Below are positions 1-5,182 of a stretch of 6,559 nt of DNA, piece by piece (position 1 is the first letter of the stretch; every line of letters starts with the position of its first letter). The stretch comes from Deltaproteobacteria bacterium. GTDB taxonomy: Bacteria; Myxococcota; Myxococcia; Myxococcales; 40CM-4-68-19. The notes under the pieces were generated by a model that was not told the origin of the DNA, did not search any database, and was given only the letters and a program-made list of their open reading frames with translations. The DNA lies in NCBI GenBank assembly GCA_005879505.1, contig VBKQ01000276.1, positions 1 to 6,559 on the forward strand, read 5' to 3'. The translations under genes and the position numbers were made by a program.

Positions 1-94
1 GGAGCTGAACGCCGCGGTACGCGACACGGTGCGAGCGAACGCGGACAAGGCGTTCGATGAGCTCTCCGCCGAGGAAGCGAAGCGGCAGCGTTGA
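1..94 (+). CDS. C-terminal end of an unidentified protein, possibly LPP20-like (5' truncated)
   Basis: An open frame runs in from the left edge (first full codon at base 2) and ends at TGA 92-94, giving 30 residues that finish in FDELSAEEAKRQR. The tail is charged and probably helical, with a stretch reading VRDTVRANADKAFDEL. It loosely resembles the segment VRKNAKLEATW of the next gene, and similar short charged helices end some LPP20-family proteins. It may therefore be the end of a paralogue of the downstream lipoprotein gene, but this is an inference from very little sequence. The frame is open from the window edge, lies on the same strand as the next gene and is followed by a strong stem-loop, all of which fit a real gene end. 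No function can be assigned. Confidence 0.5.
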   Translation, partial: ELNAAVRDTVRANADKAFDELSAEEAKRQR

Positions 95-143
95 TCGACC
101 GACAAGAATAGGTCCGGCGACTTCGCCAGCCGGGCCTGCTCTA

Positions 144-171
144 CGGGCCGGCCATGATCCTGGCCGGCCCG
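144..171 (+). other. Strong GC-rich stem-loop in the spacer before the lipoprotein gene
   Basis: An 11-bp perfect inverted repeat (144-154 with 161-171, arm CGGGCCGGCCA) encloses a 6-base loop, TGATCC. It lies 49 bp after the stop of the upstream gene and 22 bp before the ATG at 194. No T-run follows (the next bases are CGCCGTTTGG), so it is not a standard intrinsic terminator. It could be a U-tract-less terminator or attenuator for the upstream gene, or an RNA 3'-end stabiliser that separates expression of the two genes. The rest of the 95-193 spacer shows no convincing promoter. Confidence 0.45.
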
Positions 172-193
172 CGCCGTTTGGAGTCCGCGCTCG

Positions 194-1153
194 ATGAACC
201 GGCTGGCCCTCGCCGTCGCCCTGGCCCTCGCTTTCCCGCTCGGCTCTCTCGCGTGCGCCGGCGGGCGCAAGCAGTCGGGGCCGCCCCCCAAACTGAACAG
301 ATGGGGCAAGCCATGGAAGGAAGCCATTGCCGTTCCGGCTTGGGTCGAGAGGGTGCCCGAGAGCGGCAATGGCAAGCTGGTCGCTGTGGGCTATTCGCAG
401 CCCAGCTTCTGGCCGCAGGACGCAATCAATGCGGCGGCCGACGATGCCCGGGTGAAGCTCGCGCTGGCCCTGGCGTCACACATCGAAGTGCTGGGCATGG
501 ACAGAGCGACCGGCCAGGGGAGCGGGGGCGTCACGATCGACAAGGAAGCGACCGACGTCGTGATGCAGAACTCGCGCATCGAGGCGACCTGGACCGACGA
601 GAACGGAGAGCGAAGCGACCCCGGCGGCGTCTGGACGCTGGCGATGCTGGAGATGGATTCGATCAAGGGAAAGGCAGGCGCCGACGCGCCGGCGGGTCCG
701 AGGACGGGGAAGAGCGGGCCATCCTGGCTCGATCGCCTGCCGCGGTCGAGGAATCGCATCTACGCGACGGGGTATTCCGGACCGACCTATCACGCCGAAG
801 ACGCGAAACGGTACGCGGGCGAAGATGCGATCGACAATCTCGCTGCCTCGCTGAGGGCGCACGTGCAGGCGTACACGCTGCTGGTCGAGAGCGCGTCGGG
901 GCTGACGGTCGATCAGTTCGCCCGGACGGTCGACGATCCGGATACGGCGTTCAGGGACCTGGTGCGCAAGAACGCGAAGCTGGAAGCGACGTGGGTCGAT
1001 CGGGACGGCTCGCGGCCGGGTGATCCGCCAGGTGCCGTCTGGGCGCTCGCGTCCATCGACGTTCAGTCCACCGCGGGGGCCGTCAAGCCGGTGGAGAACC
1101 AGGACCTTGGGCCGGCCCTCGATCGCGAGGGCAACGCTCCCCCCGAGCCTTGA
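194..1153 (+). CDS. Exported (probable lipo-) protein with two tandem LPP20-like modules
   Basis: This 319-residue protein begins with a signal peptide (MNR, then a hydrophobic Leu/Ala core at residues 4-16) ending at Cys21 in the context GSLAC. The lipobox is imperfect because Ser rather than Leu/Val/Ile occupies -3, so lipidation is likely but not certain. A Pro/Lys linker (29-47) follows, then two homologous modules at about 48-157 and 176-292. Both run P-x-W-[VL]-[ED]-R-[VL]-P, then GYSxP followed by a DA-rich helix, a middle helix, [IL]EATW and a closing VW[TA]LA strand. This is the layout of LPP20-type lipoproteins, small envelope proteins of unknown biochemical role that usually carry one such module. 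The C-terminal tail after 292 is polar and low in complexity. The ATG at 194 is preceded by GGAG about 10 bases upstream and is the only start that keeps the signal peptide. The stop directly abuts the pdxA stop on the other strand. Assignment to LPP20 rests on the pattern; the internal duplication is seen directly. Confidence 0.85.
   Translation: MNRLALAVALALAFPLGSLACAGGRKQSGPPPKLNRWGKPWKEAIAVPAWVERVPESGNGKLVAVGYSQPSFWPQDAINAAADDARVKLALALASHIEVLGMDRATGQGSGGVTIDKEATDVVMQNSRIEATWTDENGERSDPGGVWTLAMLEMDSIKGKAGADAPAGPRTGKSGPSWLDRLPRSRNRIYATGYSGPTYHAEDAKRYAGEDAIDNLAASLRAHVQAYTLLVESASGLTVDQFARTVDDPDTAFRDLVRKNAKLEATWVDRDGSRPGDPPGAVWALASIDVQSTAGAVKPVENQDLGPALDREGNAPPEP
1115..1132. other. 7-bp hairpin near the convergent gene ends
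   Basis: GCCCTCG (1115-1121) and CGAGGGC (1126-1132) form a perfect 7-bp stem with an ATCG loop. It lies inside the last codons of the plus-strand lipoprotein gene and 21 bases beyond the pdxA stop on the minus strand. It is the only obvious hairpin near the junction, so it could mark the 3' end of the pdxA transcript. There is no T-run on either side, so a terminator role is weakly supported, and it may be chance in GC-rich coding sequence. Confidence 0.25.
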
Positions 1154-1156
1154 TCA
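1151..1156. other. Abutting convergent stop codons (palindrome TGATCA)
   Basis: The TGA of the lipoprotein gene (1151-1153, plus) is followed with no gap by the TGA of pdxA (1156-1154, minus). Together they make the palindrome TGATCA. There is no untranslated spacer between the two genes, so each transcript must end inside the other gene, or the mRNAs overlap as antisense at their 3' ends. Confidence 0.95.
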
Positions 1157-2080
1157 TGAAACGTGTTTCGCGAGCCGGGCAGCCAGCAGGAGCGCGGAAA
1201 TCATCGGCTGCGGATCGGCGTTGCCTTTCCAGGCGATATCGTCCGCCGTCCCGTGGTCCGGGCTCGTGCGCGTGAACGGCAGGCCGAGCGTGACGTTCAC
1301 GGTGCTCTGGAAATCGAGGAGCTTCGCCGGGATCAGCCCTTGATCATGGTAGAGGGCGACCACGGCATCGAACTCGCCTCGCGCGGCACGCGGGAAGAGG
1401 CCGTCGGCGGGCCACGGGCCGGTCGCGTCCACTCCGGCGGCCTTCGCCTGCGCGACGGCCGGCGCCACGATCCGCTCGTCTTCGTCGCCGAAGATGCCGC
1501 CATCGCCCGCGTGTGGGTTGAGTCCGCAGACGGCGATGCGGGGAGCCGCGATGTCCCATCCCTGGCGCAACTCCCGCGCGGCCAGCCCGGCGACGAACGC
1601 GATCTGGCCGGACGTGAGCGACCGGGTCACCTCCGCGAGCGAAAGGTGGTTGGTGGCGAGCACGACGCGCAGGCGAGGCCCGGCCATCATCATCGCCACC
1701 CGCGCCCCCGTCAGTGCCGCCAGGTATTCGGTGTGGCCGACGAATCCGCGCTCGCCCAGCGCGACCCGCTGTTTCGAGAGCGGAGCGGTGCAGAGCGCAC
1801 CTGCCCGTCCGTCCATGCAGGCTCGCGCGGCGCGACGCACGTATTCCAGCGCGCTTGCCCCTGCCTCCCGCGGCGCGGGATCCGGCTCGAGCGAGCCGAT
1901 CTGGACGATCTCACATTCGAGGGGGACTCCGCGCAGGGCCGCGGCCCGCTGCAGCGTCCGGGCATCTCCATGGACGACGATTTCAGCCGCGTTGCGCACC
2001 GTGGGAGTAGCGAGGGCGGCGACCACCACCTCGGGGCCGATCCCCAGCGGGTCGCCCATCGAGACGGCGATGCGAACCAT
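1154..2080 (-). CDS. pdxA: 4-hydroxythreonine-4-phosphate dehydrogenase PdxA
   Basis: PdxA carries out the NAD-dependent oxidation of 4-phosphohydroxy-L-threonine, whose product loses CO2 to give 3-amino-2-oxopropyl phosphate, the partner of deoxyxylulose phosphate in PdxJ-catalysed pyridoxal phosphate synthesis. It acts as a cytoplasmic metal-dependent dimer. The 308-residue protein is complete and close to the usual length of about 330. It shows the N-terminal SMGDPLGIGPE motif (7-17), GHTEYLA (115-121), TNHLSL (143-148), NPHAGDGG (188-195), YHDQGL (244-249) and RTSPDHGTADDIA (271-283). His145, His190 and His245 match the three metal-binding histidines of the E. coli enzyme (166, 211, 266) at a constant offset of 21. 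NPHAGD has Asp where Glu is usual, a mild change. The ATG at 2080-2078 shares one base with the TGA of the upstream foldase gene (TGATG), and no strong Shine-Dalgarno sequence is seen, so translation is probably coupled. The same frame stays open far upstream, but that extension is not PdxA. Confidence 0.97.
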   Translation of the reverse strand: MVRIAVSMGDPLGIGPEVVVAALATPTVRNAAEIVVHGDARTLQRAAALRGVPLECEIVQIGSLEPDPAPREAGASALEYVRRAARACMDGRAGALCTAPLSKQRVALGERGFVGHTEYLAALTGARVAMMMAGPRLRVVLATNHLSLAEVTRSLTSGQIAFVAGLAARELRQGWDIAAPRIAVCGLNPHAGDGGIFGDEDERIVAPAVAQAKAAGVDATGPWPADGLFPRAARGEFDAVVALYHDQGLIPAKLLDFQSTVNVTLGLPFTRTSPDHGTADDIAWKGNADPQPMISALLLAARLAKHVS

Positions 2081-2082
2081 CA
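2078..2082 (-). promoter_or_regulatory. TGATG stop-start overlap coupling the foldase gene to pdxA
   Basis: On the minus strand the foldase gene's TGA (2082-2080) and the pdxA ATG (2080-2078) share one A. Such overlaps normally mean that terminating ribosomes re-initiate on the next gene, which ties PdxA output to translation of the periplasmic foldase. The upstream sequence GAGAAG is only a weak ribosome binding site, in keeping with coupling. Confidence 0.8.
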
Positions 2083-3033
2083 GAGCTTCTCGTCGACCTG
2101 CGCCGTCTTGCGAAGCTGCGCCAGGTAGTGCTCTCGCTCCTTCATCACCGACTCGCCCGCGATCCGGTTGCGGATCTCCTCCTGCACTTCGGCGAGCGGC
2201 CGCGCAGCGATCTGCCGGCGATCCTCCACGGTGACGAGATGGAACCCTCCGTGAGCGCCGGTGACGCGGATCAAGCTGGAGATCTGTCCGGGTTGCAGCG
2301 CAAACGCCGCCTGCTCGAGCTCCGCAAGCATCTGCCCGCGACGGAAGTACCCCAGGTCGCCTCCTTCCTTGGCGGTGGGGCCGTCGGAGACGTCGCGCGC
2401 CACCTTGGCGAAGCTCTCCCCTTCGCGGATGCGGCGCAGGGCCGCGTCCGCTTTCGCTCGCGCCGCGCTCTGTTGCGTGGCGGTCGCACCGTCCGGCACG
2501 GCGATGAAGATGTCGCGCGCGCGCACCTCGTACTCGGCGTTCCGGGTCATGCTGGCGTACGCGGCCTGCACCTCCTCGTCGCTCACCCGGCGCGGTTTCA
2601 CCTTGTATTGCAGCAGGCGGATGGTGAGCTGCTGCCGCTTGAGGGAATCGCGCACCGTCTCGATGCTCATCCCCTGCTGCGCGAGCGCCTGGCGGAACTG
2701 CGCCATGTCCATCCGGTTCTCGCGCGCGAGCTGCTCGACGAGATGCTGTAGCTCGTCGTCGCTGACGTCGATGCCGAGCGCGCTCGCCTCGCTCGCGACG
2801 AGCTGTTCGTCGATGAGCTGGCTGAGGGCGCGCTTGAGAGTCTCCTTGCGCTGCGCATCGCCCGCCGCGCCCGCCCCTGCCCGCGCCAGTTCCGGCGCGA
2901 CCCGCTCCTCGACCTCCGAGAGCGTGATCGGATGACCATTCACGACGGCCGCGATGCGGTCCTTGATCTCGGCCACGGCCGCAAGCGACAGCACGGTCAG
3001 CACCAGGAGAAGACGCATGACGCCGCCGAACAT
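2080..3033 (-). CDS. SurA-like periplasmic chaperone/peptidyl-prolyl isomerase (parvulin type)
   Basis: This is a 317-residue exported foldase. The stretch from Met6, MRLLLVLTVLSLAAVA, looks like a cleavable signal peptide (cut after about Ala21), with no lipobox cysteine, so the mature protein should be soluble in the periplasm. Residues 26-160 form the helical SurA N-terminal chaperone region, with the typical start AAVVNGHPITLSEVEERV. Residues 168-271 form one parvulin domain with EGESFAKVARDVSD, GGDLGYFRRGQM, the PGQIS turn and GGFHLVTV. A C-terminal helix follows. E. coli SurA has two parvulin domains and about 428 residues, so this is a one-domain version. The first conserved active-site His (HIL motif) appears to be Asp174, while the second, His265, is kept, so isomerase activity is doubtful. 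Two starts are possible: ATG 3033, only 3 bp after the upstream stop, and ATG 3018, which gives the cleaner signal peptide. Neither has a strong ribosome site. The outer one is given here; the inner one may be the real start. Confidence 0.88.
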   Translation of the reverse strand: MFGGVMRLLLVLTVLSLAAVAEIKDRIAAVVNGHPITLSEVEERVAPELARAGAGAAGDAQRKETLKRALSQLIDEQLVASEASALGIDVSDDELQHLVEQLARENRMDMAQFRQALAQQGMSIETVRDSLKRQQLTIRLLQYKVKPRRVSDEEVQAAYASMTRNAEYEVRARDIFIAVPDGATATQQSAARAKADAALRRIREGESFAKVARDVSDGPTAKEGGDLGYFRRGQMLAELEQAAFALQPGQISSLIRVTGAHGGFHLVTVEDRRQIAARPLAEVQEEIRNRIAGESVMKEREHYLAQLRKTAQVDEKL

Positions 3034-3036
3034 AAC

Positions 3037-4026
3037 CTATTGGACCAGGGCAAGGGTGGTGTCGTCGATCTTGATCTGGGCAGAAGAACGGAGTTGTTGA
3101 AGCAGCTGACGTTCCGCCTGGGCACGCTTTTCGGCCGTTGCCCGGCGCTCGACCTCCGCCTTGACGTCCTCGAACTTCCGCGTCCGCGGCCCCCGGCGGC
3201 CGAGCGCCTTGAACACGTGGTACCCGTAGGGCGAGGCCACGACGCCGGAGATCTTGTTGTTCGCGAGCGAGAAGCAGGTGTCGTCGAACACCTTCGGCAT
3301 CGTTCCCTTCGAGAACCAGCCCAGATCGCCGCCGTTGCGCGCGTCCGGGGAGGTCCCCGCCTGGCGCGCGAGCTTGTCGAATGGAGCGCCGGCGCGGAGC
3401 TGATCGAGGACGCTCTTCGCCTCTTCCGGTGTGCGCACCGCGATCTGGAGGCAGTGCACCGCCTCGGGCTCCTCGAACTCGGCCCGGTGCGTGTCGTAGT
3501 AGGCGCGGGTCTCGGCCGGGGAGGCACGCTCCGCGCGGGTTTGCTCGGCCACGTATTTCTCCGCCAGCAACCGCTCGCGAGTGTCGTCCGAGAGCTGCTC
3601 GGGATTCAACCCGGCGCGCGCGAGCTGCTCGCCCCACGCCGCGCCGCCCCTGCGCGTATCGTCAGCGAGAGCGTCGGTGGCGCGCTGCACCTCGGCCTCG
3701 CTCACCGCCATTCCCGCCGCTTTCGCCCGCTGCAGTACGACCGTGCGGTCGACCAGCGCATCCAGGATGGCGCGCGCCAGCTTCGGGACGTCCTGCGGCG
3801 GGACTTTTGCTTCCCCCTCGGCGGAGCCTCGCCGCATCCTGTCGAGCTCCAGCTGCACGCGGGTGAGCGGGATGGGCGCGCCGTTCACGACGGCAGCAGC
3901 GCGCGGCGGCGGAGGGGCCGGAGGCGCGGCCCGGCGGCAGGCCTGCGAGCAGAACAAGAGCCCGATGGCCGCCGCTCCCGCAAGATGAGCCCGGGACGCC
4001 ACGACAGGGACCAGAACACGTTTCAT
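3037..4026 (-). CDS. PpiC/SurA-type peptidyl-prolyl isomerase, probable lipoprotein
   Basis: This is a 329-residue foldase, the middle one of three adjacent paralogues. An N-terminal basic/hydrophobic export signal (residues 1-26) leads to Cys30 in the context CSQAC, an imperfect lipobox with Ser at -3. A Pro/Ala spacer (33-45) follows, typical of membrane-anchored foldases. The SurA-like N-region starts with AAVVNGAPIPLTRVQLEL (44-61) and continues as helices to about 180. The parvulin domain spans about 186-276: APFDKLARQAGTSPDARNGG (214-233), GGDLGWFSKGTMPKVF (232-247) and YGYHVFKAL (267-275). A charged helical tail follows. At the first active-site His position the sequence reads LQIAV (Gln194), whereas the second His (His270) is present. 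It starts at ATG 4026 with a weak AGG six bases upstream, lies 61 bp after the previous foldase gene, and ends 3 bp before the next start. It probably helps folding of envelope proteins; the substrate is unknown. Confidence 0.88.
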   Translation of the reverse strand: MKRVLVPVVASRAHLAGAAAIGLLFCSQACRRAAPPAPPPPRAAAVVNGAPIPLTRVQLELDRMRRGSAEGEAKVPPQDVPKLARAILDALVDRTVVLQRAKAAGMAVSEAEVQRATDALADDTRRGGAAWGEQLARAGLNPEQLSDDTRERLLAEKYVAEQTRAERASPAETRAYYDTHRAEFEEPEAVHCLQIAVRTPEEAKSVLDQLRAGAPFDKLARQAGTSPDARNGGDLGWFSKGTMPKVFDDTCFSLANNKISGVVASPYGYHVFKALGRRGPRTRKFEDVKAEVERRATAEKRAQAERQLLQQLRSSAQIKIDDTTLALVQ

Positions 4027-4087
4027 GAGCTGCCTGCGAATGTTGCGCTCCAGAGTAGCCGCTATGCGGCCTTCGACCGGTGCGCGG

Positions 4088-5119
4088 CTAGTTGCCGCCG
4101 ATCTTCGAGGCCGCGGTCGGTGGGGCCTTCTGTCCGGACGGCGACACCGGGGCGACCGGCGGCAGCGCCTGGGGATGCGCGGAGGAGATGCCCGCCGGCT
4201 GCTGCGGCGAAGGAGCCGCGTCGACCTGGACCTTCTCCAGCTCCTGTTCGTGGATTGCCACCTTGGTGTTCTCGCGCAGCTTCTTCACCCACTCGTCGTA
4301 GTCCCGGCTGCGCCGCTCGCGCGCCATGCGCTGCCGGATCGGCTCCTTGCTCTCCTCGAAGCTCCGGTTCATCGCCACCGTCTTCACCTGCAACTTTACC
4401 AGCTCGACGCCGGCGGGCGTGTCGAAGGGCTGCGTCTTGTCCCCCGGATTCTTCAGCTCGAAGGCCGCGTTCGCCAGCTCGGCGTTGTAGGCCCTGGTCA
4501 GCTCGTCCTTGGAGAGGAAGCGCAGATCGCCGCCCAGCGGAGCGGAGGGCGCGTCCTTGCTCTCCTTGATCGCGGCGCCCTGGAACGCGTTCACCTCGCC
4601 CTTCTTCTCACGGGCGTCGATGTCCTTGAGCAGGACAGCCGCCTTCTTCTTCGCTTCCGCGCGCTCCCTGGCGTCTTTCGCGGGCAGGAGGATGTGAAAC
4701 ACGCGCGCCCGCTCCGGCTTTACGAAATCGTCCAGATGCGCGTCGTAGAATTTCTTCAGCTCCTCCTCGGGGATGTCGATACCCGCGAGCTTCGAGTCGA
4801 GCTGGTGCTTGATGAGCTCCTGGATCATCGCCCGTTTCGTCTGCTCGCGCACCGCCGGGCTCTTGTCGTATCCCTGCCGGATGGCCTCCTGCGCGAGCAG
4901 CTCGTTGCGGACCATGTTCTCGAGGAATTCCTTCTTGCGCTCGACCGTGTTGTAGCGCGCCCGCAGGAAGGGGCTGGTCTCGTTGAGTCTCTGGCGGACC
5001 TCATCGACGGTGATCTTCTCGCCGCCGACCTCCGCGACGACCGGTCCGGACTTCTCCCCCTTGCGGCAAGCGGCAAGGGCGAGCACGGCGCAAAGAACGC
5101 TGGCAAGGCGGTTGTTCAT
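4088..5119 (-). CDS. SurA/PpiC-type foldase lipoprotein with proline-rich tail
   Basis: This is a 343-residue foldase, the first of the three downstream of mfd. The signal peptide ends in a canonical lipobox LAAC with Cys18; the next residue is Arg, not Asp, which by the E. coli sorting rule favours the outer membrane. The N-terminal chaperone region (26-130) opens with VVAEVGGEKITVDEVRQRL. The parvulin-like domain (about 136-248) contains RVFHILLPAKDARERAEAKK, with the first conserved His present at 142, then LGGDLRFLSKDEL (195-207). The second conserved His is replaced: the motif reads PAGVELVKL with Glu239. The domain is also enlarged by a Lys-rich segment (150-175). After a charged helix (252-298) comes a Pro/Ala/Ser-rich tail of about 42 residues (302-343), probably unstructured. 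It starts at ATG 5119 behind a good AAGGA eight bases upstream. Loss of the second His suggests a chaperone or a weak isomerase. Confidence 0.87.
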   Translation of the reverse strand: MNNRLASVLCAVLALAACRKGEKSGPVVAEVGGEKITVDEVRQRLNETSPFLRARYNTVERKKEFLENMVRNELLAQEAIRQGYDKSPAVREQTKRAMIQELIKHQLDSKLAGIDIPEEELKKFYDAHLDDFVKPERARVFHILLPAKDARERAEAKKKAAVLLKDIDAREKKGEVNAFQGAAIKESKDAPSAPLGGDLRFLSKDELTRAYNAELANAAFELKNPGDKTQPFDTPAGVELVKLQVKTVAMNRSFEESKEPIRQRMARERRSRDYDEWVKKLRENTKVAIHEQELEKVQVDAAPSPQQPAGISSAHPQALPPVAPVSPSGQKAPPTAASKIGGN

Positions 5120-5127
5120 GCGGCGGA

Positions 5128-5133
5128 TCCTTC
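5128..5133 (-). promoter_or_regulatory. Ribosome binding site of the first foldase gene
   Basis: On the minus strand the bases read GAAGGA, eight bases before the ATG at 5119. It is the strongest Shine-Dalgarno sequence in the foldase-pdxA group and supports the chosen start. The genes after it have weak sites and may rely partly on coupling. Confidence 0.7.
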
Positions 5134-5149
5134 GTGAGGGGGCCGAGCG

Positions 5150-5178
5150 GAAATACCAGACGCAGCCGGGTACGGCAA
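5150..5178 (-). promoter_or_regulatory. Possible weak promoter in the mfd-foldase spacer
   Basis: On the minus strand TTGCCG (5178-5173) and TATTTC (5155-5150) are 17 bases apart, the usual spacing for a housekeeping sigma-70 promoter, and lie upstream of the first foldase gene. The match is partial (4 of 6 and 3 of 6 consensus bases). It could give the foldase-pdxA group its own start apart from mfd, but chance is a fair alternative. Confidence 0.2.
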
Positions 5179-5182
5179 AGCG

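Noticed and set aside
154..1023. 289-codon plus-strand frame starting inside the stem-loop spacer
   Set aside because: It overlaps the lipoprotein gene in a different frame, is strongly Arg/Gly-rich, and lacks the signal peptide and repeats seen in the true frame.
1148..1348. Eleven-base direct repeat CCTTGATCATG at 1148-1158 and 1338-1348
   Set aside because: The second copy encodes the conserved PdxA HDQG motif and the first spans the two stop codons. No other structure links them, so it is probably chance.
1154..3637. A single 827-codon minus-strand frame covering pdxA and a long N-terminal extension
   Set aside because: Only the last 308 residues look like protein (PdxA). The upstream part is Arg/Gly/Ala-rich, has no domain pattern, and overlaps two foldase genes in another frame. 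The missing stops reflect high GC content.
4058..4070. GCCGC/GCGGC hairpin in the 61-bp spacer between two foldase genes
   Set aside because: It has only a 5-bp stem with a 3-base loop and no T-run. Such hairpins are common by chance in GC-rich DNA.
2932..4569. 545-codon plus-strand open frame antisense to the foldase genes
   Set aside because: Its translation is rich in Arg, Gly, Leu and Pro with no recognisable domain, and it lies opposite genes with clear signal peptides and parvulin motifs. It is a GC-driven shadow frame.
4025..5137. 370-codon plus-strand open frame opposite the mfd-proximal foldase
   Set aside because: It is a mirror of the real gene's codon pattern (Leu/Arg/Val-rich), with no domain, no ribosome site and no extension beyond the coding gene.
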